A DNA stretch of 64,000 bases. Origin: Heterostelium album PN500 (Eukaryota; Evosea; Eumycetozoa; Acytosteliales; Acytosteliaceae). Made by a program: the position numbers and the translations under genes. This document shows, piece by piece, positions 8,919 through 19,411 of the stretch; position 1 is the stretch's first letter; every line of letters begins with the position of its first letter. The notes under the pieces are model-generated. The model ran no database searches and had not been told where the DNA came from. It saw only the letters and a list, made by a program, of their open reading frames with translations. The stretch is from assembly GCF_000004825.1 (NCBI RefSeq), contig NW_008805089.1:1302001-1366000 (forward strand), in the 5' to 3' direction.

Positions 8919-11900
8919 TTAGAGTTTAGGTTTAAACTTTTGTAACCATATTGAAGGGTTCACAACTTTTCCAATCCACTCATCAGTATCCACACCAAGC
9001 TTATAAAGTATCTTGGCAAACTTGTTTGGATAATAAATCTTCTTTAGCAAAAACTCGTATTTGTCGATTGGGGCCAATGCAACTGGTCTACCTATCATCA
9101 AACGTTTGTATCGCAATCTCTCGTAGTTCAAATCTGATATCTTTTTGAAAGCGTTAAACATTTCTAAAAAGCTGTTTTCAATTGCATTTGTATAGTGATC
9201 TCCAAGGTGTTCCTTTGCTAGTCTAACTCTTGTTTCTCTTGCCAGTTTCGGATCGACAATAGATGCTGTCAATTCACTAGAGTGGAAGAAACTCATGTTA
9301 TCCATATTAGTACTTCCAACATTAAACAGTTGATCATCTACCAAAATTAATTTCGAATGAATGTATATTGGTTTTACTAAATAATCAAAATGAGATTAGT
9401 TATTTTAAAAAATTATTTGTTTTTCAATAAAATTGTATAATTACATCTATTTGATTCTTCATCTTGTCTTACTAAACCATAAATTCCAACTCTATCTGGT
9501 GCAACACTATAAATTAAATGTAAATGTCTTATAACTAAAGGTTATGAAATAAAGTTAGTTTTAGAACAAAGATCTCTAGGAATAACGAATCAACTTACTA
9601 TGATCTTGTGACCAATCAAATAGTTCACCTACTAAACCACTTGGTAGATCGGTTTTAACAGGGGTGACAATTAATATATGTAGTTTAGGATTGGCCTTTA
9701 ATGCTTCACACATATAGTAGGTCAGTGTAAAGTTTTGGAATGGATATTGATGTTCGACATAGAGGAACTCCTTTGCGTTTAGGATCATCTTTCCATAGTC
9801 GTCAAACAACAAGTTATTATCTAAAACACCTTTCCAAGTTCTAAAGAGTCTGACTGCGCATTGCTTGTAGAGAGGTGCTGGATCGTTGTGTTCGACAACG
9901 ATGCTCGATAGTGGTTGGTGAACTTTTGTACAGGGTTTTAGAATGATATCCTTTGGTATGGTCTTTGAACGTGTCAGTAGAACGTTTTGTGTAAATGCAT
10001 GTATCCATCGCTGATTGAAATGTAGCTTTAGATATTGAGCGCTGTCACCACGCAGTGATATTTGAATATCGTGCCAGAGGAAACGAATCTGTCGAAGAAC
10101 CGGTTGGATATTGCTACCGCTGTAACGAGGTGGTTTGGTAGATTGCTGTCGCTTTTGTTGCTCGGTGGTTGGCGAGTTCAACAGTGTATTCAAGAGATAG
10201 GGACGAGGAATTTGATGCAGTGGCTGATCGTATCGACCACGTGCAATGTCGAATCCTCCTGTAAAAGCAATACAATGGTCTGGACATTCGGCATCTACCA
10301 ACACCAGCTTCTCGTGATGCGAAGATAGAATACCCTGAGGATTACCAGCGATCACAATGGTTATACCACCATCTACATTGGTTGAATACTCATCGATGTA
10401 CGATTGATCGATGGACGACATGTCATCGGTTGTAGTATTGAAGACCTTGCAAGGAATACTCAGCTTTTTGCAACGTCTTTCGAGCTTTGCTACTTCACGC
10501 TCAATGGTGACCTCTCCTAGATAGAGGAAACGAGTGAGATGCGAAAGTAACTCGTGTCTCCATACAATGATTCTGACATTGACACCACTCATTGCTTTTG
10601 AGAGTAGTACATCCTCGAGGGTAATCCACTTGGCTTGATCGCTTGCGAGTGATGGCAAGCCAGACTTTACATTCTTGGTGAGAACAAGACCGAATGAGAA
10701 TGATAACTCCCATGCCAATATACTGATACTATGCTCTGCGTTCATCATTGATTCGAAATACCTTCTAAACGTTTGAAGTCCATCGATAAGTACCTCTACT
10801 TCGTTGTTCTCTGTTATCAAACTGAAGGTGTTATTCGATATCTCTGTTGGTGCTTCTTCACTGGTGTTCAGACCAGTGTGATGATGATGATGGTGCAGAT
10901 GTTCACTTCGTTTCTCTGATAGACTTGGTGCGCTGTGTCTCATTGTCGGATGTTTCTCTGTCCGGTTGTTGCTCGAATCGATATCATCGCCATCCGACTG
11001 GTTATGCGCTTGACTTGTCAACATAAAATCGGTCTTGTTCAAAGAGAATACAAATTCATATGAACCGTTACCCTCTGGTGAAGACAAAGTAATTCGTTTG
11101 GTCGTTGAATAATCATCCTGTAGAAAAGTATGTACTTTATCATCGGAAGTCGCTCTATAGAATAACAATCCACCCTTCTCTCTGTTGATCTTCTTATCAG
11201 AGGCAGCTTGATTCAGAGGCGATGGAATTACCTCTTCGTTTTGACTGACAGGTCTACCACTGTAGTCTTGTTTCGGTATTTCCGATGGTTGATTCAAGAT
11301 TGCCGTTAGACCAGTCATACGATCATCGATCACACCACTATCAGATGGTGTATGTTGTCCCACCGACATAGAAGGTGGATTAGATTGGTTCAGTTGTGGA
11401 GATGGTGGTGGTTGATTATGTTGTGTTGAAGACGACGACAACGATCCTCCTCTGTGAAACAAACTATTACTACTTCCAGTAGTATTACTATTGGAAGCGA
11501 TCGAATGCTTTCGCTTTAATACCGATTGATCGGATGGCGCATTCAGTTCATGTGCAGGTGTAAATTTTAAAGTTCCAAGAATATATTCTGCAAACTTGGT
11601 CTTTACATAGAATGTAATAACGAAATTAACCAAAGTTGAAAATGTTACTAAACATTTTGAATGATATGATAGAGAAACAAATGTTAGTTATTTATTGATA
11701 CAACCAGTGGTTGGTTATATGTAGTTTAAACTTACGATTATGTACAGAATGAATTTCAGTCATATCATGTGATACGAATGAACCTAAATGATATTTATTT
11801 GTTGGACCAGAGCCAATACTCTGAGGTGAATTGTTGAATTCTACTTCTGCATATAACTCATCTTTCCCAGAGGTGATTTGTTTAAGACAACTTATTTTCG

Positions 11901-12433
11901 ACAATGCAAATCCATATGAATATTTTACAGGTGATATTGAATAACAAACATGATATAATGGTCCTCTTCTTCCAAATGTTAAAAACTATAATAATAATAA
12001 TCTGAATATGAATATAATGATCTAGATATATATATGTAATATGATTATAGGTACCTTTTTTTGACCTAAATGACTTATATCTTCATAGAGGAAATCGTAT
12101 ATGGTTTGTGGACCTAAATCATGATACATCAACGGACCATAAGAAAGGTGAACTGTAATAGGTGTTTTCGAAACATGAACAATAGATTCACATGATTTTG
12201 TACTAGATGTTGAGAATCTACCTACAAAATATCGTCTATCATAAACATAAATAATAAATATAAATATATATATATCTAATAATTAGTGAAATGCTAATGC
12301 TAATGATTAAACCGTTAATTTAGATTTACCTTGAAGGTTGATTTTCATTTGATATATCTAAGAATACATTTCTAGGTTTAGTTTGTGTAGATGGATTATA
12401 AAAAGTTACACTATGAATCTGTAAAACAAACAT
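8919..12433 (-). CDS. Phospholipase D with two HKD motifs
   Basis: Six exons on the minus strand: about 12433-12330, 12235-12055, 11985-11736, 11647-9595, 9506-9445 and 9376-8919, in phase throughout and giving about 1035 residues. Both catalytic HxKxxxxD motifs are present: HEKLVLVD followed by FTGGFDIARGRYD, and HSKLILVD (split across the last intron) followed by NVGSTNMDNMS. These make the phosphatidyltransferase active site that hydrolyses phosphatidylcholine to phosphatidic acid. YVEHQYPFQNF, typical of eukaryotic PLDs, lies between them. The N-terminal 350 residues and a long Ser/His/Asn-rich linker have no domain I recognise; no PX or PH domain is evident. The donor at 9594 (GTTGAT) is non-standard but is the only one that keeps the frame. 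Dictyostelids have several PLD paralogues and I cannot say which this is. Confidence 0.9.
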
Positions 12434-13009
12434 TGAAATCTAAATATATATATTCTATTATTACTATTTCTCAATCAAACTAAACTATGTATGTATCTTT
12501 AGATATTAATAAATATTTAATGTTATTATAAAAAAAAAAGATGATAACTATTACTTAAATTAAATTGTATTACTACTTTACTACTATTATGAAAGAATAT
12601 ATTAATAAAGATTGGTGGTGGTTATTTTTGTTTGTTTTAATTGTTATAATAAAAATAAACGAATGAACATTATCATTCTGCAAAAAAACTTTTATTTATC
12701 TGAATTTTTTTCAATTTTTATGTTATTTTCTATAGTCATATACTTATATGTATTATATGTTCATTCAGTCTACTTTCTCTTTGAGGTTGAGAGTAGGAGA
12801 TATTGAGTTAAAAAAAAAAAAAAAAAAAAAAGGTTTGTTGGTGATGTACTATGAGATAATTTGTCTGTTGGTAGACAATTAAGAAGATGAAGAAGAAGAA
12901 TAAGAAGAAACAAAGGAATATGGTTGATTGATTTTTTAGTATATACACAAACTATGTTATATTTTTCTACCAAGAACTGCAGTTGATAATAATATTTTAA
13001 TTATAATTT
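12434..13009. other. Intergenic, 5' flank of the PLD gene and 3' flank of the FNIP gene
   Basis: About 575 bases, AT-rich, with a 21-base A run on the plus strand near 12810. I see no gene. Short frames here translate to low-complexity F/I/L/K sequence. Confidence 0.5.
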
Positions 13010-14623
13010 TCATTTGTTGGTTTGATAAAATCTATCTTTGAATTCTGATTGATTAAACATTGCCATTGTATAGCCATATGGAAATTTTTTAGAGGATTTC
13101 ATCATTGGTGGTTGACCTATTACTAAGAAACAATTATCATCCAATCTTCTGATGTCACAACGTTTAAGTCCTGATACTTCTATATATACAATGTTTCGAA
13201 GTGCTGGTGGTAATGGTTTTGATAAGGATTTCCAACGATTGAAAATCTCCAGTGTTTCAATTGATGTTGGAATACTGTCGAGGCTATCCATACTATACAT
13301 TTTCAAAAGTTTGATTGATTTCGGTACCGCTTTGGCACTAAGTGTATTATGAAGATTAAAGGTCATATCCAAAGATTCCGCTCCTTCTGTAAAGGTTGGA
13401 TTATTAACTCCACGCATCAACATGAGATTCAATATCTGTAGGTTCGGCTTTTGTGCTGGGAATCTTTGTGCCACCAACTGTTGCAATCGATACTGTGTTG
13501 TCTCTGGGAACAACTGGCCATAATCATACGTACAACGATCTAGATTTAAATATCGGATCGATGGTGGCATTGCTGAGAGCAATTGGTACTTTCGCCCGAC
13601 TGTTAGGTCTGTCAGTGTCGGTGGAAGATCATTAATAACCCCTGATAGCCCAGTGCCTTCATAGGTTGTGAGAGTGGTTAGATTTGGGAGTTTCTCTAAC
13701 GATGGAATAAATGTGGCAGGTAGCCAATAGATGGTGTGTAGCGATGTTGGTAGTGAAATAATTGGTTGGTCCTTGGCAGAGGAGAATATCAGCACTTCAA
13801 GATTCGGTGGAAGTGATCCCGCTAAAAGTGTGGATAGGTTTCCTCCCAAATCCAAGTGTTTCAAAGTCCTAGGAAGAATGCCAGGTCCAATCGGGTGAGA
13901 GTAGCGACGACCAAATTCAACCCGCTCCAAACCTTCAGGTAGAATACCAACATCTATCGGTTTATTAAAGGGATCTTTCAACTCCAATACTTTAAGGCCA
14001 CTAGGTAGACTATTTCTCTTTACAACTTCATTAAAGTCATTGTAGAAAGATAATACTCTGATACTATCAGGTAATTTACCTGTCAGCGTTCGACAACAAC
14101 GCAACTCTGTAACGTTGGAAGTGGAAAGAAGTCTACAAAGATGATAAGAGTCGATCTCTACTGTTTGCATATTGTGATTGATCGTCTCATCGATCATAAC
14201 AGATGTTATATTAGGTTGAAGTGAATCAAGTGTATTCAGAATATCTATAGTAGTAATTATAGGTTAATTTATGAAACATATAATGATGATTATTAATAAC
14301 TTACCATTATCTAAATATAGATTAGTTGGAGGACAACAGCTTTTTTTGCCAATAAATAATGTTAAATTGGTTCTCAATTGGTGTGATTTCAAATAGATTG
14401 ATTGATATGATTTCAAATGAAAGCTAGATGTTTTGTTTTGTTCATTGTCGATCATGCCAATATCATCTACATTGAATATTAGATAACGATCTTTATTTTC
14501 AAACCATCTTTTACATGCTAAACTAAAACATATCTTGTCAATGTTTGGTAATCTATCAACAATATATCCGAGTAATAAAAATGATAAATTTACAAGTTGA
14601 TGTCCTTTGTTTTGTTCCATCAA
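13010..14623 (-). CDS. F-box-like protein with FNIP-type leucine-rich repeats
   Basis: Two exons, about 14623-14305 and 14244-13010, joined in phase (GAT across the junction) and giving about 517 residues. The first exon has the F-box-like start of FNIP proteins (LLLGYIVDRLPNIDKICFSL, then CKRWFENKDRYLIF). The second is a run of about 22-residue repeats in which each strand reads LPxSIRVLSF, LPSGLKVLELKDPFNKPID, LPEGLERVEFG, LPRTLKHLDLGG, LPPNLEVLIF. DPFNKPID is the FNIP signature itself. These solenoid proteins form one of the largest families in dictyostelids and are presumed protein-interaction scaffolds, possibly ubiquitin-ligase adaptors. A decayed relic of a similar gene lies at 19204-19300. 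Confidence 0.88.
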
Positions 14624-15478
14624 TTAAAATTAGTATAAGCAACTTGTATAAAATAAGTAAAATAAAATATTATTTATTTTGAAAATATTTGAAGACTGCA
14701 GCTACAAAACAAGTGATGCACCTAATATTAGCCGAGCCTATGTATTCTTTTTTAGAAGTTTTTCAAATAAATTTAGGTCAAATTCTTGTTTTTTTTTAAA
14801 AATTATAGTTTCAGTTTTGTCTTTTAATTAGATAACAAATGTTACTTTTTTAGGATCTTCAGATCAATGTTTGTTTGTATTACACTTTTTGGTATATCTC
14901 AACAATAAAAATAAAAAGGATCTTATACATCAAAAAAAGAAATATTATATTAGTGGATAAATTTATTTTTCTGAACCCCAGGATGATTATAGTACCAACT
15001 TTTTTTGTTTAAAAATTAAATTTTTAATTTTGATTATTATAAGTATCAATTTCAACTTTTGAATTTAAAACATATCTAATAGAAATTGTTATATTATACG
15101 ATCAAATTTAAGTGTGGTAATTATATTTTGATAAATTAAATTAAATTGATTTTTCTGAACTCCGATGACTCATCGGACATAGCGGGTCCAACTTTTTTTT
15201 GCACTTTAAATATTTAATTTTGAAAATTTTGATTCATTTTATTATTATATTATTGTTTATCACATTATTATTGCGGCTTACATACTTAGAACAAAAATTT
15301 TTATGGATGCTCATTTCATAGTTAGGATTGAGTACTTTAAGTTAAAAAAAGCTTTAACAATTTTGGTAAATAAATTACTTATTAATTATTAATATTATAT
15401 AGACCCCACTTTATTTATTAATCAGATATCTTATTGCTTTCAAAACAGATATTGTTAAATATCTATATTATTTTGAAG
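14624..15478. other. Divergent intergenic region containing a diverged direct repeat
   Basis: About 855 bases between two divergently oriented genes, so it should hold both promoters. Two related segments, about 14941-15010 and 15121-15200, share the order ATTATAT, a GATAAAT block, TTTTTCTGAAC, CC and finally CCAACTTTTTTT. The second copy contains the perfect palindrome CCGATGACTCATCGG (about 15164-15178), absent from the first. No open frame or RNA gene is seen. Confidence 0.5.
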
Positions 15479-16081
15479 ATGTCTCTATTGGATATAGGTG
15501 AGATCGTTGCATCAGAGGTAATTGTTAGACGAGTACCTAGATTTGCAATCAACTATGCAGATTTACAAACTCTCCGAATAGAGGAGAAACTCATCATCTT
15601 GAAAGGACCTTTCAATGGTGATTTCAAAGGGAGGAAAGATGCAATATTACTGCCTCACTTCATATTTCATCCGCATGGACCAAAAGAGAAATACTCTCTA
15701 CCAGCAGGCTATGCAATCTCTGTTGTCGATAAAGAGAACGATCATCTGACATACGAAGCAACTTTCATAACGTTTCTGCGGAATGGTACAAAGATTGTCG
15801 ATGTTGGTGATATTCCAAAGAATTTAACAAAGTTATACACTGATGGTTGGTATGAGTGTATTAGTAGACATGGTCGACACTACATTGTTGCAGATCCTAA
15901 ATTAGTGGTATCAGGTAGTAATATCTCATTTCAAGATAGGCTATCTCTGGTTTATATGTCATTCTACTATGACCTTAGTAATATATTGAACTTTCTATTT
16001 ATGGAGTTCTTCTTTACCATCTTTATCATCATTATCACCACATTAAATAATTTTAACTTAATTCATCTCAATTACAACTAA
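15479..16081 (+). CDS. Unrecognised protein with hydrophobic C-terminus
   Basis: An intronless frame of 200 residues starting at the ATG at 15479; an earlier TTG-led extension has no ATG. I do not recognise the family. The first 165 residues are a mixed, mostly beta-like sequence with regular charge alternation (KLIILKGPF, YAISVVDKEND, YEATFITFLRNGTKI), suggesting a compact folded domain. Residues about 165-200 are strongly hydrophobic (LNFLFMEFFFTIFIIIITTL) and could be a tail anchor. Alternatively, that tail may be an intron read-through, since its composition drops to intron-like AT content. It diverges from the F-box/FNIP gene across about 850 bases. The coding signal in the first 480 bases is good. 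Confidence 0.6.
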   Translation: MSLLDIGEIVASEVIVRRVPRFAINYADLQTLRIEEKLIILKGPFNGDFKGRKDAILLPHFIFHPHGPKEKYSLPAGYAISVVDKENDHLTYEATFITFLRNGTKIVDVGDIPKNLTKLYTDGWYECISRHGRHYIVADPKLVVSGSNISFQDRLSLVYMSFYYDLSNILNFLFMEFFFTIFIIIITTLNNFNLIHLNYN

Positions 16082-16765
16082 CTTTTGAATTTAAGCCGAT
16101 CTAATAAAAGTAATAATACATAATAAATTTCGAGAAAAATTATTTATTTTCTTCTCCAATTCAATGGATGATATAATTTTGAGTATATCATCTGGGAAAT
16201 CAAAAAAAAAGTAAGGTGCCAATCTGTTTTTAATCCGACAAATTAAAATTAAATTAAAATTAGGGACAATTATTTGAAACAAGAAAGTTTATCAAATGTC
16301 ATTGTTTACAATAGAACAAAGAATGGTTGGTAATAAAAATTACGAAATTAGATCATAAATCAAAATATCTCAATCCAGCACCAAGAGTTTGTTATCGAGG
16401 TTTGCAAATTCATCATAATTTAAACTAAATTGTTTTAAACTTAACCTATTTCAATTCTAATAAACAAAATTATCAATAATATTTATATGTATCTTTATAT
16501 ACTGTACTATTGTTTTACCAAACAACTGAAATTAATAAGGAAGGAATTTTTTGAAGAACAAAAAAAAGTCATTTCATATAATAGTAAACATTTATCTAAT
16601 ATTTGTTTTCTCATAGCTATTAACTATTTTATTATTATAAATCAATTTTAGAAAAGAGATATCTCTAGCAAAAATTCATCCCAAAAACAATTAATATTGT
16701 TTTTGTTTGTTAAAGTTATACAAAATATTAATTTTATTTTAATAAATTTTCCTTCAAAATAGGAA
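16082..16765. other. Intergenic, no gene seen
   Basis: About 680 AT-rich bases between converging genes. A minus-strand 63-codon frame near 16091-16282 contains a weak F-box-like stretch (FPDDILKIISSIEL) but has no continuation, so I do not call it. Confidence 0.5.
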
Positions 16766-18530
16766 TTAAACACTTTTGGTTGAAGTTTCATTATCAATTT
16801 GAGCACCAGTGCTATGAGCAGCGGTTTGATAACCAGTACTATGAGCAGCTGTTTGGTAATCACCATTGGTTATGGTTTCCTTTGGTTCAGTTTGAACACC
16901 AGTGCTATGGGCTGCGGTTTGATAACCAGTACTGTGGCCACATGATTGATAATCACTATTGGTTATGGTTTCCTTTGGCTCAGTTTGGACACCAGTGCTA
17001 TGGGCTGCTGTTTGATAACCTGTGCTGTGGGCTGCTGTTTGATAACCAGTACTGTGGGCTGCTGTTTGATAACCAGTACTGTGGCCACATGATTGGTAAT
17101 CACTATTGGGTGTGGTTTCCTTTGGTTCAGTTTGAACACCAGTGCTGTGGGCTGCGGTTTGATAACCTGTACTGTGGCCACATGATTGATAATCACTATT
17201 GGTTATGGTTTCCTTTGGTTTAGTTTGAACACCAGTGCTGTGGGCTGCTGTTTGATAACCAGTACTGTGGGCTGCGGTTTGATAACCAGTACTGTGGCCA
17301 CATGATTGGTAATCACTATTGGGTGTGGTTTCCTTTGGCTCAGTTTGGACACCAGTGCTATGGGCTGCTGTTTGATAACCAGTGCTATGGGCTGCTGTTT
17401 GATAACCAGTACTGTGGGCTGCGGTTTGATAACCAGTACTGTGGCCACATGATTGGTAATCACTATTGGGTGTGGTTTCCTTTGGTTTAGTTTGGACACC
17501 AGTGCTGTGGGCTGCTGTTTGATAACCAGTACTGTGGCCACATGATTGGTAATCACTATTGGGTGTGGTTTCCTTTGGTTCAGTTTGAACACCAGTGCTG
17601 TGGGCTGCTGTTTGATAACCTGTACTGTGGGCTGCTGTTTGATAACCTGTACTATGGGCTGCTGTTTGATAACCAGTACTGTGGCCACATGATTGGTAAT
17701 CACTATTGGGTGTGGTTTCCTTTGGCTCAGTTTGGACACCAGTGCTGTGGGCTGCTGTTTGATAACCAGTACTGTGGCCACATGATTGATAATCACTATT
17801 GGGTGTGGTTTCCTTTGGTTTAGTTTGAACACCAGTGCTGTGGGCTGCTGTTTGATAACCAGTACTATGGGCTGCTGTTTGATAACCTGTACTGTGGCCA
17901 CATGATTGATAATCACTATTGGGTGAGGTTTCCTTTGGTTTAGTTTGAAACACCAGTGCTGTGGGCTGCTGTTTGATAACCTGTACTATGGGCTGCTGTT
18001 TGATAACCAGTACTGTGGCCACATGATTGGTAATCACTATTGGGTGTGGTTTCCTTTGGTTCAGTTTGAACACCAGTGCTGTGGGCTGCTGTTTGATAAC
18101 CTGTACTATGGGCTGCTGTTTGATAGCCAGTACTGTGGCCACATGATTGGTAATCACTATTGGGTGTGGTTTCCTTTGGTTTAGTTTGAGCACCAGTACT
18201 GTGGGCTGCGGTTTGATAACCAGTACTGTGGCCACATGATTGATAATCACTATTGGTTATGGTTTCCTTTGGTTTAGTTTGAACACCAGTGCTATGGGCT
18301 GCTGTTTGATAACCAGTACTGTGGGCTGCTGTTTGGTAACCAGTACTATGAGCAGCTGTTTGGTAATCACTATTGGGTGTGGTTTCCTTTGGTTTAGTTT
18401 GAGCACCAGTGCTATGAGCAGCGGTTTGATAACCTGTACTGTGAGCAGCGGTTTGATAATCACCACCATCTGTTGTAACTTTTATTTCAGAAGTAGTTGT
18501 AGTTTCTATTAACGTATTATCTGTATCCAT
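16766..18530 (-). pseudogene. Nine-residue (GYQTAAHST) tandem-repeat protein interrupted by a one-base insertion
   Basis: The N-terminus is MDTDNTLIETTTTSEIKVTT, with no signal peptide. The rest is built from two alternating modules: a 9-residue unit (D/GYQTAAHST, or DYQSCGHST with one Cys) repeated one to three times, then a 13-residue spacer (GVQTKPKETTPNS, GAQ and TEP variants). Total length would be about 580 residues, ending in IDNETSTKSV. Near 17945-17950 one extra A on the plus strand (GAAAC where all other copies read GAAC) moves the frame to a stop after 196 residues; the downstream frame then runs uninterrupted to 16766. This is either a genuine frameshift allele or a sequence error in a repeat that is hard to assemble. 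I recognise no family, though regular Thr/Ser/Tyr spacing would suit a beta-solenoid. Confidence 0.7.
16790..18470. repeat. 27-bp/39-bp coding tandem-repeat array, about 1.7 kb
   Basis: The array consists of 27-base units (nine codons) in groups of one to three, separated by 39-base spacers (thirteen codons). Because every unit is a multiple of three and contains no stop in several frames, long open frames also appear on the plus strand and in a second minus frame. Only the minus frame entering from the ATG at 18530 has a sensible start. Units are nearly identical, with synonymous CAGTACT/CAGCACT and GGTTAT/GGCTAT variation, implying recent homogenisation by unequal exchange. Confidence 0.9.
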
Positions 18531-19203
18531 TGTGATGTATTAAATTATTATTATAATTATATTTGTATGGAATAGAAAGAGGTGTATTTATAGTGATTTT
18601 GTAAGGAATAGTTCATATCCTATTGAAGTTCATCACATCCAACCCACATGTAATTATATTACATAATTGTGTAAGTCAGATATTTATTTGTTCTTTGTGA
18701 TCTATTATATTCCAAGATTTTGTGAAAATAAACGTGTATCAAAATCAAAGCAACATGTTCTTTGATGATACAACACTAGTGTTGCTGCTGGTATGAAAAG
18801 GCTCATCAAAAAAAATTTGTTGAATAACTTTTAAAAAGGTGAAAGTTTGCACAATGTGTCCAACCAAAGAAGAAATCCAAATGTTAAAAATCAATTAACC
18901 CTATCATTTGGCAAGAGAAACGAAAACTAGAAACATCTATCCTTTACACCAACTTTTCGATTGTTTTGTCACAAAAAAAAAAACAGAGATTTTTTTTTTA
19001 GTTGAAAAAAATGTGTGAATTAGCTGATCCCACTTTTAAAAATGGATCATTCACCTTTTGCAAAATCTAAAATCTGGTGTTTGATTGAAAGTTTTTGTGA
19101 ATCCATGTTTGCAAGACAATTTTTGAAATGAATTTGGAAATTATGTGATCAAAGATTGACATTTAACGAAATCTAGGAAATAGATTTCGTTTGATCATAG
19201 AGT
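18531..19203. other. Intergenic, upstream of the repeat gene, no gene seen
   Basis: AT-rich sequence containing the presumed promoter of the repeat gene. No frame, RNA or repeat was recognised. Confidence 0.5.
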
Positions 19204-19300
19204 AATCCGCTAAATTCGATCCGTTCCAACCCTTTAGTAGAAGACCATCGCTATCGTCTTATTTAAAAAATGATTTAACTTCAATACTTTAAGGCCATTT
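19204..19300 (-). pseudogene. Relic of an FNIP-repeat gene
   Basis: About 97 bases align with 13909-14003 inside the intact FNIP gene, in the same orientation. Shared blocks on the plus strand include AAATTC, CGNTCCAA, GTAGAA and an exact CAATACTTTAAGGCCA, with only small gaps. One gap breaks the frame and there is no continuation on either side, so this is a decayed fragment of a paralogue. It is isolated between the repeat gene and the carboxypeptidase gene. Confidence 0.7.
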
Positions 19301-19411
19301 ATGAAAATAAAAGATCAATTAATATTAACGATTACAATGAAGCTCTTTAAATAATTATATTTTTTTATTTATCGTTTTATTTTTTTTTTAAATATACCAA
19401 AAAAAGTTTGT

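Noticed and set aside
16091-16282. Possible F-box exon (FPDDILKIISSIEL)
   Set aside because: Too short, no following repeats or splice partner; could be another relic but evidence is weak.
17203-17916. Long minus frame with VIKQQPTALV-type repeats
   Set aside because: Alternative frame of the nonapeptide-repeat array; no sensible start, and the frame entered from the ATG at 18530 reads the regular repeat.
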